DNA from: Cristatella mucedo
Lineage: Eukaryota; Bryozoa; Phylactolaemata; Cristatellidae
Direction: 5' to 3'
Assembly: GCA_009760855.2 (NCBI GenBank)
Contig: WPIO01000002.1
Span: 4,182,501-4,246,500, forward strand
DNA length: 64,000 nucleotides
Shown here: positions 1 through 11,349 of the stretch, one piece after another
How positions within the stretch are numbered: the stretch's first letter is position 1
Layout of the letters: each line of letters begins with the position of its first letter
Notes under the pieces: generated by a model
The model's input: only the letters and a program-made list of their open reading frames with translations
Told to the model about the DNA's origin: nothing
The model's database searches: none
Position numbers and translations under genes: made by a program

Positions 1-720
1 TCAAAAGCTGCCGAAAGATCGAGTAAAACAAGCAGAGAAACTCTACCCATGTCTGAATTCCTAAGTAGGTCGTTACACATCCGAAGCAATGCTGACTCTG
101 TGGAGTGATTAGCCCTAAAACCAGACTGGAACTTACTAGCAAGGTCTGAAGTTTCAATATGAGTTCAGCTGGTCTGCAACGACTCGTTCGAGTGTCTTTT
201 ATAGAAACGGTAGATAGGAGACTGGGTGGTAGTCCCTCGAGTTCTCTTGATCTAGTGCTGCTTTCTTGCTTGGTGGCCTGACTACAGCCTTTTGAGAGGT
301 GCTGGGAAATTACCTGAGGCTAAAAACATTTATGCTGTTAGTTATGCATGGCAGCAGCAGATCGTGGAGCCAGGACATTCGGAATAAGGTCTATGACTAG
401 GTGTCTTCTTTGATTGGGATAAGAACTTCAGGACGAGGTCACTAGTAGCCTCCTTGACTGTAGACACTGAGATGCTGCATGGAATTGTGGGGCAGGATTC
501 CAGTAGGAATGCTGCCACCCTAGGGATGAACTCCCTGATCTTGTCCATCTTCTGGACAAAGAAGCTAGAGAAGCAATCAACTAGATTATCACAGCGATCA
601 TTAAGCTAAGGAAATTAAGGAATTAAGGTAAGGAGCTAACTTGGGTGCGGTTGAGGAGATGATTGATCGTAGACATTATCATCTTTAGATTGCACATAGG
701 TGATTCAACAATGAATACAC
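1..720 (-). mobile_element. L2-clade LINE (family 1), partial, runs off the left edge
   Basis: Read on the minus strand, this matches the same stretch of the copy at 39404-40200. The part nearest the window start encodes the beginning of the reverse transcriptase fingers and palm, including a decayed LVLLDLS block. Positions 342-548 encode the linker between endonuclease and reverse transcriptase, recognisable from DKIREFIPRVAA and the following STVKEATSDLVLKF. Frames are broken, so the copy is dead. The rest of the RT and the 3' tail would lie left of position 1. Homology fades near 700-720. Confidence 0.75.
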
Positions 721-1398
721 GAGCACAAACAAAATTAAGGCAAAAAAAGCTTATGACTACGGTTTACTGAAGCTGGCTCGGTTTATGAATGACAAGTACA
801 GTATAGAAGCATAGATTGAAGGGTGGAAACGGTTACCGTGCACTTGCATCCATCTAAAGAGGTGTCTGGGGGCCAGACGACCTATCATGTCCCTTCAACA
901 TTACTATGATTAGCTGTCAGTGGCAAGATCAAAGTCGAGCATCTTCTTGGCTTATTCCTGGCTAAGCTTACGAAAAGAACCAACTCATGCCTGCGGAAAG
1001 GTGGATCCGAGAAAGTGAAGGGCGCAGCCACTATTAACCCACAGTGAGAACCAACGGACGTCGTTAGAGGCAGTCAATCATAGGAAGCCTGAAAGGGTGT
1101 GTCGGTCAGCCAGGCCCCTTGGTCAGAACCATATCCTGACTACAACCTTAGCCATTTAACCTTTTCATAGATGCACACACTCTAATAAGAGCATGTCAAT
1201 GTTACACTACCTTGACAGAATCGCTGGACTCTTAATATGCTGAAAAATGCAATATTCTTTGCTTTTAAAAAGAAGGGTGAAATTACTAGACTAAAAGAAT
1301 GTCAGATATGGCAAGCTAGTATGCGATGGGTGAGAAGAGAGGTGACAAGCAGCACACAGCACCCGGATTCCATGCCTGCTCATCGTTAGAAAAAATTC

Positions 1399-1572
1399 GG
1401 ATAATTCAAAAGCCTGATTTACATAGCTGCAGAAGATCCTTAGTGGCCATCATCACCCCTTGCAATGGACCATGAAAGATTGCTACAGCAGAACTCGAAC
1501 CCACAACATAGGTCGTGAAGTACAAGCACCAGACTCCCGGGCTAAGAACCAAAGGTCACTCAGCCAATAAAA
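1399..1572 (-). mobile_element. tRNA-derived SINE (SINE group 1)
   Basis: On the minus strand there is a tRNA-like head with a B-box-like GTGGGTTCGAGTTC near 1495-1510. It is followed by a body matching the other copies here: a TGCAAGGGGTGATGATGGCC segment, then a CTTCTGCAGCTAT segment, then a GGCTTTTGAATT-like end. The order head, body, A-rich/GAGGCTG end is the same as in the copies at 33038 and 37010. The ends are approximate. Confidence 0.6.
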
Positions 1573-1743
1573 AAGAACGGATAAGAAAACACCAGCAATG
1601 CACGACATTGGTCCACTAAAAGGCAATCAACAAATGCAAATATGGCAGATGTAAAGGGACCACAAAAGCTTAACCTACAAGAGAAACATCACTGGCTTCT
1701 ATAGATGCCGGGATCCACCGAGACAGGCCAGTAGCGATCATAC

Positions 1744-1915
1744 CGACTTGCTTGACGTGACTCATCTTGCGTATGTCTGCATCAAAGGTCAGACAAGTCA
1801 CATGTTTCATGCACTCAGCAACGTCCAGCACGGCACCAATGACGGCAAGACCATCTTCGTGTTTAAGAGCATCGGCAAACGAGCCGTAGCTTTTCTTGTA
1901 GTGCACAAAATGCAC
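1744..1915 (-). CDS. alpha-carbonic anhydrase gene A, exon carrying His119
   Basis: Internal exon of an alpha-carbonic anhydrase, the zinc enzyme that hydrates CO2 to bicarbonate. It encodes 57 residues beginning VHFVHYKKSYGSF. The first His is the third zinc ligand (human CA II His119), in the family's AE-LHLVHWN context. DGLAVIGAVLDV is the conserved core strand that follows. The acceptor is TATAG at 1916-1917 and the donor is GTATGA from 1743. Entry phase is 0 and exit phase 1, identical to gene B. The preceding exon is 3062-3222. The next exon, with the SLTT gatekeeper loop, was not found before position 1 and is probably outside the window. Confidence 0.88.
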
Positions 1916-1982
1916 CTATAACAAACGCCCTATCCGATTAGAAGTGCATACGAATGTTCGCGAGGTACAGCCTCCAACAGGT

Positions 1983-2118
1983 CTTAGCCCACTGGTAAGG
2001 TGCAAGAGATTCAACACCCCAGTCACGGGTTCGAATCCTTCAGCAGGCGATAGATCCTCTATTGTGAAAGCAGCGAAGGCTCCTGTGCCACTATCTAAAT
2101 AAGGCTATAGAATCAGTC
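1983..2118 (+). mobile_element. tRNA-derived SINE (SINE group 1), in a gene A intron
   Basis: A-box-like TAGCCCACTGGTAAGGTGC is followed at the expected distance by B-box CACGGGTTCGAATCC. The degraded SINE body then ends in AAATAAGGCTATAGAATCAG, which parallels the GAGGCTGCTGAATCAG end of other copies. It sits in the intron between the exons at 1744-1915 and 3062-3222. Confidence 0.6.
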
Positions 2119-3061
2119 AGCCTTTGCTTTAAAGTGACCCAAGGTTGACAAGCAGTCAGTCATTCCAAAAGGCAAATGTTGCCACTGCAGGAATAACGAT
2201 GGAGAGGCAGGCACAAGCAATGGTAGGAAGAAAAAACCCCCAATGGAAGAAATACATCGAGGACGAATTACGTTATTTCCTGAGTCTGCATAGCACCGTG
2301 TGCATAAAATAAAGACATCAGATCTATTGCATAATATACTAATCATCTTAATCATGCTTAGCTAGATGATATTTAAATGGAGCTATTAGGGCAGGCTGAG
2401 AGGCTACTGGTTGCTCCGATCAAGTCGGCCAAATGGCATTCAGAGTAAAACGTTAGCATGCTAAATTGATCAGATTATGTTCTTGGATTATAAGCATTAG
2501 GAACCAGAAGTGTTACAAGCTTTCTTTTCGACAAGTATGAAATCAGCTAAAGTGATGGTCGATGTTTAGATTTACTTTGGACTTCGAACTACTGAGTGTT
2601 ACTTCATAGCTCACCCTGTGCATGTGCAGTCTCTATGGCTTTGGAATAGTGCTTTTTGTTAATGAAGTATACTTGCTATTAAATGGTATGTGGCTATCTT
2701 GCCACACCTGCATGCATAGCAGCCGCTTCTACAAGCACTTCGAGGTGCTAGTACCAACAGTACCAGTCAAGTGTCTCCATGAGCTACCCACTAGGTATAT
2801 TGGATTGTGTTTCTGACAAAATATGTCAGTTCAGGAGATCCTAAAGTGCAGTGAGCAAGTAACAATAGCTTCTTCCAGGTAGGAAAACCAAATTAGCAAA
2901 ACATGTTTGAGACCAAACGTATAGCATGCAATTCAAGGGCAACAGTTCACTGTTTAGCTGCTATACAGACAATGACCCAAAGGCCGATTCGTGCTCAGCA
3001 TATATTTCTTCCTAGTAAGTATTCCCGTCCACACCAGTGCCAGCAGCGGCAGCAGCAGTAC

Positions 3062-3222
3062 CTCAGCTGGGTAGCGCTTCCCATTTAGGGCATGCTCGGA
3101 GCCCGGCTGTTCAGCAGATGAGAAGTGAAAGTGGTACTGAGTTAGCTCATGCTCCTGATCGAACACCGGACCTCCAGTTAGTGTGTGCATCTTGGGTGTC
3201 ACGTGACACATAGGCAGCAGCC
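3062..3222 (-). CDS. alpha-carbonic anhydrase gene A, exon carrying His94 and His96
   Basis: Internal exon encoding LTGGPVFDQEHELTQYHFHF and then GSEHALNGKRYPAE. QYHFHF supplies Gln92 and zinc ligands His94 and His96 (human CA II numbering). GSEH carries Glu106, the residue that orients Thr199. The donor is CTGAG/GTACTG, phase 0, the family's classic splice point after AE. The likely acceptor is TCGAAG/GG at 3223, phase 1, which gives GLLPMCHVTPKMHTLTGGP. This has the same length between the shared Gly and GGP as in gene B, where KAPTCYVTPATHLLS fills the gap. That correspondence fixes the start, although the acceptor has a poor pyrimidine tract. Leu sits where His64 is expected. Confidence 0.85.
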
Positions 3223-3419
3223 CTTCGACACAAAAGTATGCATACTGAGTGAGCGCAGATCAGCAAATAAAACTGCAGAACAGTCGAAGCCAGCAAACCT
3301 AGGCAGAGCCAAGTTGTCACTTCTAAGCTCAACCAGTGCAGCTAGCTTGAATATTAGCTGTTCAAAGCTAATTAATGTTACTTCACACGCAAGACCAAAG
3401 TAATAAAAAAAACTCAATC

Positions 3420-4480
3420 AATCACGCTGACTAATATAGGCACAGTTGATGGTAGCCGAGCACATAGCCTGCATGCCACATGGGCATCACGATAGTGACT
3501 GATCACGCGCACAGTCATTCAGTCTCACTGTCCAGTGCCTCTCGAAGACATGGCTTGCTAAGTCGACTTCTAAGCCAGCAGAACAAGCTCCCTCGAGCAA
3601 TACTTTGGCTTGCAGTTGGTTTGCTCGACTGAGCAGTCCCCGGTTGAAATCCCTGCTGATTGGTCAACTTGAAAACACCTAAGAGCTATTACAAGATGCC
3701 CTAAGACTCGGGTCAAGTTATCAAGCCTGACTGCAGCCTCAGGAGATAAGTAGCTTCCGTCTATTGTATGATGGCTTTCTCCAACAATCACTCACTATCT
3801 GGCAACTATTGATGTACGTAAATACACACGTGTATATACTCAGTAAATACATGCCATGCCATCAGTTTGCCTAACTTGGACTCCTGTGAGTATGGTCTAT
3901 GCATATTAGTAGGTAGCTGTTGAAACTACTGTGATTGATGGTAAATACTAAGCAATATGTTTCATTTATTGGTTATCATGAAGTAGTGTTTTGGTGAGTA
4001 ATGAATTGCTCACGAGGACTTCTGAGCGCTATAGGTAAAAACCGAGATGTGGGAATATTTGCTGATGCCCTCTTTACAAGCTAGACAACTCAGCAACTGA
4101 TAACTGGTTTCGTTTTCGGATTTTTGTTGCTGGTCGGGCAGGGGGACTGGACATTACTTCACTTATGCACGGGCCTGCTGCACGATAATAATGCAACAGA
4201 AATCTGATAGCAGGGCAAACCTGCGGCAGTTGTACTTTCATAAAAAAAACGGCTGATAGACATAGGGTTACATTTGCAGGCCCTATTCATCTAATAGAAA
4301 GTGCAACATTTTCATGCACAACGGGAAAATTTGGGGTACACTCAGTGATCTTGACTGATGCCAGCAAACCGTATCGTCACGTGCATGCAGTACCAGTAGC
4401 TATGGCAAAGCCAGGCCTTTTTAGGAATTTTGCATAGGGTCAGCTATGGTCTTAGTATCTTAGGAAGGTTAGGAACAAAG
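3420..4480. other. unassigned intronic DNA of gene A
   Basis: No coding signal or repeat recognised. Reading frames on both strands are short. The stretch lies within the roughly 2.9-kb intron between the exons at 3062-3222 and 6161-6325. Confidence 0.4.
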
Positions 4481-4504
4481 AGAACGCTCGGAAACTGCAG
4501 ATAA

Positions 4505-4615
4505 GTAAGAAATCTGTCTGCTATGGCTGAGATGGTAGGCTCGAGCCGAGGCATATGTGGAGCGCCGGAATAGAGATATAAGTTCTCTTAGGGCGCTTTA
4601 CAGAAGAATAGTGGT
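4505..4615 (+). mobile_element. SINE fragment with L2-like 3' tail (MIR-like group)
   Basis: A GGCTCGAGCC B-box remnant is followed by AGGCATATGTGGAGCGCC, a GAATAGAGAT block and TTCTCTTAGGGCGCTTTA. The same series of blocks occurs in the intact SINE at 37826-37974. Only the second half of the tRNA head remains. Confidence 0.5.
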
Positions 4616-4940
4616 GAGTATTCTTTGCCCACGAAAGTAAGTTCGCCGTTTTTGGCAGCTACAAATGTGGATCCTACCTTCGACACAGGAGCAAAAAAGC
4701 GTATGCTGATGCCAGCTAGCATCGCACATAACGAGGAGTGATGTTCTCCCGACATATAAAAGCTGACAATCACCTAGCTATTAATGCTGGTTGATGAATA
4801 TGGAGATGGTAGGCATTCAAGGAGACTGAGCTGGTAGTTACGATGCTTTGCCAATATTATAGTCTTTTCCATTTCAAACAACTTACAATCCACAAGCTAC
4901 TCATCGTTCCCTTAATAATTTCGACCCTTGGCACCGTACC

Positions 4941-5012
4941 GAGTTACTATACCGTTTTCCAACCTCACCGGGCAGCGAGTTAGTAAACCGTTTTCCAACG
5001 TCACCCGGCAGC
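4941..5012 (+). repeat. 36-bp tandem repeat, two copies
   Basis: Units 4941-4976 and 4977-5012 share GAGTTA and ACCGTTTTCCAAC and differ at a few bases. Because 36 is a multiple of three, the repeat stays in frame in an overlapping short reading frame (RVTIPFSNLTGQ then RVSKPFSNVTRQ). Nothing else marks that frame as a gene. Confidence 0.7.
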
Positions 5013-5680
5013 TCGAAGCCTTTATACCAGCAGTGCCCACTGCAGCCAAGGCGCTGGAAGCACGCCCCTCCCTGCAAGGCCCCGAACTGCAGCTGGTCTT
5101 GAATAGCACAACAATCAACTGTGTAACCGAGTCCTCCCTTAGTCCTTAGATTTGCCAGATGCCCCGATTCACTTGTTTCTCTCTCTGCATCGACTAATGC
5201 TTTCTAAAGAAAGCACCATAACTATACTATAAAAATAAGTCAGGCTCGAATGCAATACTCCAACCCCTTCCGGTAGCTTCGGCTGCTTCTTTATCAGAAT
5301 ATGGCCCTTCGGAGCAAATATGGCAACGGAGGTAGTGATCACGCCACAATCGTGAGAAAATTAACATCACTCTCAAGCAACAGCTACTCAAGATTCTACT
5401 TGCTGCGACCAAGACCAAGAGACGGTAGTCAGCTGGTCGGCACATGTAGCACAGGTAGCCATGGCAGGCACACAATGCAAATAAGAGAGGGCGAAGGGTA
5501 CAAACAGCATTGGGTACTGTTGGATAAGGGTGGCAATTTAAAAAAGCCAATTACTGCTGCAGTCAACTGCAATCGCAGAGGATGGCTACTACGCTGGTGC
5601 AGATACGCCAAGTTTGACTGCAGACTGGCACGCACACTGACTGCAAAATACCGACAAAGTACTGACATGCACAAGCACGT

Positions 5681-5810
<130 letters not shown>

Positions 5811-6160
5811 ATCCACACATAAAAAGACAGATACACTAATGTGCACTCACATAGGAGCGCACACACAGAGCCTTGTACAGGTATGTTGAAAAGGCTGCAT
5901 CAAATGACAAGGAATCGCAGCGGCACCTCCTCTGGTTCAATCACATCAGAAATGGCCGGCAGCAGTTAGCTATTCACCCTAGGATAGGATTCACTCCACA
6001 CGAGCAGCTCAAGATGGCAACCATAAGTTGACTGCAGACTACCCAGAAGCCTGCAGTGTGGGGGTAGGCATGCGCAAGCAGCATTCGGCTGCTGCTACCG
6101 GCCACGGGCAGGCAGCACGGGCAGCATAAGGGCAGCAGCAGCAGAGGCAGCGCAGCTGAC

Positions 6161-6325
6161 CGTCGTTGCTGATCCTAGCAGAGAGGTCGTGGCAATACTT
6201 GTAGACGATGCTCGCCAGGCTGGGATCACGATGCGCCAGCTCGTCTACCAGGTCCACAGGCGACTGGCGCCTTCCTTCACGGCTGACACGCCACGCTGTG
6301 TTCAGCTTGTACCAATGACTGGGCC
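6161..6325 (-). CDS. alpha-carbonic anhydrase gene A, exon with the QSPV motif
   Basis: N-terminal part of the catalytic domain: GPSHWYKLNTAW, then RRQSPVDLVDELAHRD, then IVYKYCHDLSARISNDG. GPxHW and RQSPxD are family signatures (Gln28, Ser29 and Pro30 in human CA II). The acceptor TTGCCCTGTTGCAG/GG (6326-6327) has a good pyrimidine tract and splits the Gly codon in phase 1, as in vertebrate CA genes. The donor is GACG/GTCAGC from 6160, phase 1. It is weaker than gene B's GTAATT but at the same codon. The upstream exon encoding the Trp-Gly-Tyr region and any signal peptide was not found. Confidence 0.87.
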
Positions 6326-6329
6326 CTGC

Positions 6330-7990
6330 AACAGGGCAACCGAAGGCACCGTTTGAGCTCTGGCAGAACCGCTGGAGCAGACCGAGCTGAGAGAACAGAG
6401 CTGAGCTGCGTCTGCAGCAGCAGCTGGGCCTCTCGTCTAGGTGAGCCACCGACAAGCTCCAGCACACCACACTACCACGGCAGCTACGCTCGAGGCAAGA
6501 CAAAGTGCTCCAACCAAGCGCCGGGAGAGCTGGAGTCGGCCACTTGGCCACAAAGCCATTCGCGCTGGCCACAGCTTCTGACTCGATACCTAATGGACTG
6601 GCACGAGCCGATCACTCATGCAGGACGTAATTCTTCGAGCATTCGCCTACCTGCAGGACGTAAATCTAGGAGCGCTTGCCAGCCTGCCTCTTAAGCAACA
6701 GACGCCTATTCAGCATAGCATGCTAACAAGCACCGCTCGCAAGAGCCGGCGCGGCGTGCGTGAGGCCCACTAGGCCGCAGCAGCTGCCGAGAGCTCACGT
6801 AGTTGCCTGTTCAGTCACGAGGACGAACGTTAATGCCATGCTGCAACTGTATCAAGCCAAGGATTGAGCGTTGCTGCAGAAACACCTGTAAAGACACAAG
6901 TCGGCTGAGCATAGGATTACTCCCAAGTACTGACAGGGCGTGGGATACCCGAAGAGGGGTTTGGTCAGAGACCAGCAGAGGTCATGCAAGGGAAACTTGC
7001 AGCAGGAAAGAACCGGTTGGGCACACGGATCAGAACTAGGCAGCAGAAGAGGGTGGGGCTCAACCAAATTGTGAAACTCAAGAGCAACCATGTACCTGGG
7101 GTGGACGAAGGGGAGAGGGGGCAACGGCAACAAAGTAAAGGAAGCAACATTTTTGGCCCACTGGTACACCGGTGACAAAACGAATCTCAAACGACATTGC
7201 CATGCCAATGGAGGCAAACACGGGGGGGGGGGCAACAAGTATTAATTGTATCGTAACTGTATTGAAACAGTGGCAAACGACCGTGGGGGTGCACGAGCTG
7301 CTTATAAACTACTAATTCCCAGGCAGGGCCGATTCTTGCTGCAATCAAAGTTCTGCAGAAATTCGGAAGCGGCACAAACCAATGGCACATCAGCAAGGGT
7401 TTGAGGAACGGTTGGAAGCTTTGGAAGTAATGAAAAAATGCTACGGTTATGGCCCAACGATAGATGCATTGGCAGTTGAAAGACTCATTCAAGTCAGCAT
7501 GGCTGCCTGCCCTGATAATGTGGCAACCGTACCAAGGTAAAGGGTTGTCGAATTCGACGCAGCAGCTGGTCATGTGCAATTCATCCATACCAACAGCTGC
7601 TACAAAATGAATGGCCGACTTGACACTGCAGTCTACTTGGCCTAACTCCCACATCATAGCACTGTAAAGAGATGTGCCGAGGGATAAGGTACCCCTGAAG
7701 AACATGTCAAAGGCTAGGGTATGCCATACATAGGTAGTTATTAGAAGCAACCCTCTACCCAAGGGCTAACACAAGGAGGGCCAAACTTTGATCTTGACCA
7801 GCTGGATTCATCATAGGAGGGATGGAGGCAGTGATGGAGCCAGGTGGCATTTGCCACACCCCCGACAGCTAGGCAGTGGCCTAAGCAGGCACCCTGTTCC
7901 TACGCCCTCGACCATCACTGACGACGAAATTATGTCCTGATTCCCCTCTATGAGCAACTGCCGAGTTCGAGTCGAATAAACATCATTCGC
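6330..7990. other. unassigned DNA upstream of the first visible exon of gene A
   Basis: The longest frame is a 191-codon minus frame at 7187-7762 that resembles nothing I know. On the plus strand near 7160-7200 there is an isolated NLKRHCHANGG-like peptide reminiscent of a zinc finger, but no second Cys pair. The missing first exon or exons of gene A may be here. A short G-run lies at 7220-7231. Confidence 0.3.
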
Positions 7991-8002
7991 TAGCGCTATA
8001 TC

Positions 8003-8115
8003 TTTTCATTAATTGCGGGTCTGCCACGCCTACGTGAAAATCTCTCAGGTCTTGCCCGACCTACATAAGAATAATTTTGCAGGTCTTTTTCCCCTAGAAG
8101 AAAATCCTGGCTTGC
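8003..8115 (+). repeat. unclassified dispersed repeat, copy 1
   Basis: Shares ordered blocks with 19829-19935: TTAAYTGCGGGTCTG, then AAAATCT, then GTCTTGCCC, then AATTTTGC-GGTCT, then GAAAATYCTGGCT. No coding capacity, no tRNA-like head. Probably a piece of an ancient transposon. Confidence 0.5.
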
Positions 8116-8447
8116 CACTGCTGCTGGAGGGATACTGATTTGCAAAGCCACCAGGCACTCCCCGTTCGAGTTGGTCTGGGTGGGGTATGGCCTGCTGGGT
8201 CCTGTAGGGTATGCTTCAGACTCAAGGCTGCTTGTGCATGTAGTGAGGCATAGTCCAGGCTCGGAGCCAAACAATAATTTCTAAACCTTGCACTACCAAG
8301 AGCCAAAACTGATTGCTAGACCCTGATAGTTCTAATGACAATGCATCGTGCATACAAATCACTTAAGTTTTTGTGTATGGCCATACTTGGACAGATGGCC
8401 ATAGAGGCGCCTTAACTCATATCTTCGCTGCTTGCATAACATATCTG

Positions 8448-8840
8448 GTACCTTAAATCCTTTGGAGACCGTGCATTTAGTTGGTATGCTCCCAAAGCCT
8501 GGAACTCACTCCTGACCTGTGTCACAACATCCCCTGACCTGAACACATTTAAAAGGAACTTAAAAACACCTATTCAGGACAGCATTTTAGTGGGTCCCTG
8601 TGATTCGTCCTTGATGTGCTTATGCGTGCTGACACTGTGCATGCTGCCACTAACCACATTTGCATGCTGACCCTGTGCATGTCACCCCTAACCATATTAT
8701 TCATTTTTTTGTTTCTCAAGCATGATTTTACTTACCATTCAATTGCATCTCTTTTTGCAGCAAATGTAAAGCGCCTAGAAAGAGATCAAGTTCTCTGAGG
8801 GCGCTTTATCAAGTGCATTATTATTATTATTATTATCAGC
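8448..8840 (+). mobile_element. L2-clade LINE (family 1), 5'-truncated 3' end
   Basis: Begins within the RT C-terminus (FGDRAF..YAPKAWNSL-type peptide) and runs through the 3' UTR (TGCTGACACTGTGCATGCTG) to the closing motif GTAAAGCGCCTAGAAAGAGA and GAGGGCGCTTTATC, then (ATT)n. Close to the copies at 45700-46043 and 9884-10515. Confidence 0.85.
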
Positions 8841-8973
8841 AAGGCCCGAACTGATGCAGTCAAGTGCTCTGCCCATTGCCTACTGCACATCACTACCCAA
8901 TTTCTTGCATGCCGCAAGCTTTTTATACCTACAAGCACACACGCTAACGATAAGTATGCGTGACACACTCGCG

Positions 8974-8975
<2 letters not shown>

Positions 8976-9065
<90 letters not shown>

Positions 9066-9150
9066 CATGCACACACATGCACACACATGCACACACACGC
9101 GCACACACACATGACACACATGACACACATGACACACACACACACACACT
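8976..9150 (+). repeat. (CA)n compound microsatellite
   Basis: Pure CA repeat to about 9058, followed by degenerate CACATG, CACGCG and TGACACA units. Confidence 0.97.
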
Positions 9151-9880
9151 CACACCAGCAGCAGCTAGCAGCAAGGTCATCGTAATTCAGATCCGTAGCA
9201 GCCATTTTCCCTAGTTCTGAGAAGGAAACCCTGCAGCATGTTGGTCGATGAAATAGTCGTTGCCAGTCATGCGTCATTCTAAATATTAGATACAGATCCA
9301 CGCGAGGTCTGCAGTTTATAGGCAATGAACAAATGCATATACGACCTGGGGGATCCGGCCGGTCGCCGGATACTCCAAAGCTGCATGGGGCCAGTGGCGA
9401 AGTAGCACTGCCATGCCAAGATAGTGTAGCTGCAGGCACCATCTGGCAGGTCTCCGAAAAAATATATTGTTAAACAAATATGGTATTGTTAGCAATATCT
9501 ATATACAATTGTATACAATAATAATATATTAATTTTTTTTATACAATATTACATTGTGCTGTTTGCTAAGACAATAACAATTTCTACGTATCGTTAGCTT
9601 TGAAAATGGACACAATATTATTGTACCAAGCCTTTCTGTCGGGACCTCACGAGGCAAGTTCAAGGACTAACATGTTTACCGCAAGACGGCCGGCGTAAGT
9701 ATGCCGAACCAGTACACTGACAATAGAGTGATGAATGAACGGAGGGTCAATTGCGATGAAAGAGCACTACCGTCGGTGAATGTTGGGGGCTGTGGAAGCC
9801 ACCCCTGGGTGCAAGAGCACTAAATGCCGTTGATCACGCCACGTGCATGGAGCGACGAGCCGAGCTTCGGGCAAAACCAA
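9150..9880. other. unassigned spacer
   Basis: No gene or repeat recognised. It includes an AT-rich stretch (9460-9620) and a GC-rich patch with GGCCGGTCGCCGG near 9355-9367. Confidence 0.35.
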
Positions 9881-9883
9881 CAT

Positions 9884-10515
9884 AATAATAATAACAATAA
9901 TAATGCACTTGATAAAGCGCCCTCAGAGAACTTAATATCTCTCTAGGCGCTTTACATTTGCTGCAAAGTGAAATGCAATTGAATGGTAAGTAAAATCATG
10001 CTTGAAAAACAAACATGAATAATATGGTTAGGGGTGACATGCACAGGGTCAGCATGCAAATGTGGTTAGTGGCAGCATGCACTGTGTCAGCACGCATAAG
10101 CACATCAAGGACGAATCACAGGGACCCACTAAATGCTGTCCTAAATAGGTGTTTTTAAGTTCCTTTTAAATGTGGTCAGGTCAGGGGATGTTCTGACGCA
10201 AGTCGGGAGGGAGTTCCAGGCTTTGGGAGCATACGAATTAAATGCACGGTCTTCACAGGATTTAAGGTTTGTACGAGATATTTCTAGCCTGTTGGATTAT
10301 GAAAAGCGGGTGGTACGATGCTTGGCCTGATGGGGTAGTATATCTGAGAGATAGGCTGGAGCCATGGAATGAAGGGACCTAAAAGTGAGCGACAAAACCT
10401 TGAAGTCAATCCGTTGCTTGACTGGTAGCCAGTGCAGGTCGGCGAGAAGTGGAGTAATGTGGCAACTGCGACGCTCACGACAGACAAGCCTAGCTGCAGA
10501 GTTTTGCACAAGCAC
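9884..10515 (-). mobile_element. L2-clade LINE (family 1), 5'-truncated
   Basis: On the minus strand the element ends in (ATT)n preceded by the family closing motif, the 3' UTR and the RT C-terminal region (ITPLLADLHWLPVKQRIDFK, then SLHSMAPAYLSDILPHQAK). It breaks off near 10515, where consensus GGTGCAAAACTCTGC turns into unrelated sequence. Frameshifts separate the two main frames. Confidence 0.85.
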
Positions 10516-11170
10516 CAACATGACGTTCATATGTGGGCATGCAATCGCCAGCGCCGGCCGGTCAGCCCGCTGGCGTCACTGCTACTTGCCCATCTCTCCG
10601 CGGTAACCGTATGGGGAGCCGGCCGGATTGCCCACAACCGGAGGATCTCTCGGCTCGGCGCCGAAACGGCTGACCGTAGGCCTAACGGCCTTTCCTCCAT
10701 CGTCGGGAGCTCTCAGACGCTGAGCCCCACATACATAGCGACGAACGAACCGAAGCGCGCATCCGCCGCTGGCAGCGAACCGAGAGTAACCGATCGCCAT
10801 CGATACCGCAGGCGTAGCCGTCCAAAATACACACCACAACCAGCCCGGATGCTCGCCTGCCTACAGGGTCGCCCCCTAGCGGTAAAGGCATGCTTGGGCC
10901 AAAATCTCCTTAATATAGCCCAATCACTAAAGAAGCTACCCAAAAATTTATTTGAGCGTTTTCGGTGGGGAGATGGGGATTGAGAAAGCATACTGTACAA
11001 CTGTCAGCCATTGCTAACGACTGAACCCTGACCCCGGGGTCGTTAATAGTCGGCCGGCTCGGCCGCGGTGCACCTTAAAAACGGTCGCTCATCCCATACG
11101 GGCAGCAGCTCTGCGATCAGTTTACTCATCCAACTGAGCCCCGAAGTAAGTGTTCCCTAACTTATAAATT
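10516..11170. other. CpG-rich unassigned segment
   Basis: GC- and CpG-rich compared with its flanks from about 10545 to 11130, with frames open on both strands (for example 10432-10983 plus). No domain is recognised, and the plus frame begins inside the LINE antisense, so I do not call it a gene. Confidence 0.3.
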
Positions 11171-11174
11171 AGTA

Positions 11175-11345
11175 TGTCGACGTTTTTATTTCATTAGCGA
11201 CACGCATGCTCGCGACTTATTGAGTGACCACATTGTGTATCTTGGGCGTTTCTACATACCGGGTGACGCACTAACCAAGCCTACCGCTCACCGACTGCTG
11301 CTCAGATCGCTAAGGAAATGTAAAGAGCCAAATTTGGAAAAATGG
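11175..11345 (+). pseudogene. possible retroelement polymerase C-terminal remnant
   Basis: One plus frame reads ISDTHARDLLSDHIVYLGRF, then YIPGDALTKPTAHRLLLRSL, and stops shortly after WIQSC. The pattern resembles the end of Ty1/copia-type RNase H (R-HF-D, then a Pro-Gly turn, then a DxLTKP motif and a basic helix). No integrase or RT is found upstream. This rests on motif resemblance only and could be chance. Confidence 0.25.
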
Positions 11346-11349
11346 ATCC

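Noticed and set aside
2000-2050. A functional tRNA gene
   Set aside because: B-box and A-box match, but the sequence does not fold into a full cloverleaf and is followed by the SINE body seen in other copies.
7187-7762. 191-codon minus frame as a gene
   Set aside because: Composition unlike a protein family (many Cys/His/Trp scattered without pattern), no splice or promoter context, no recognised domain.
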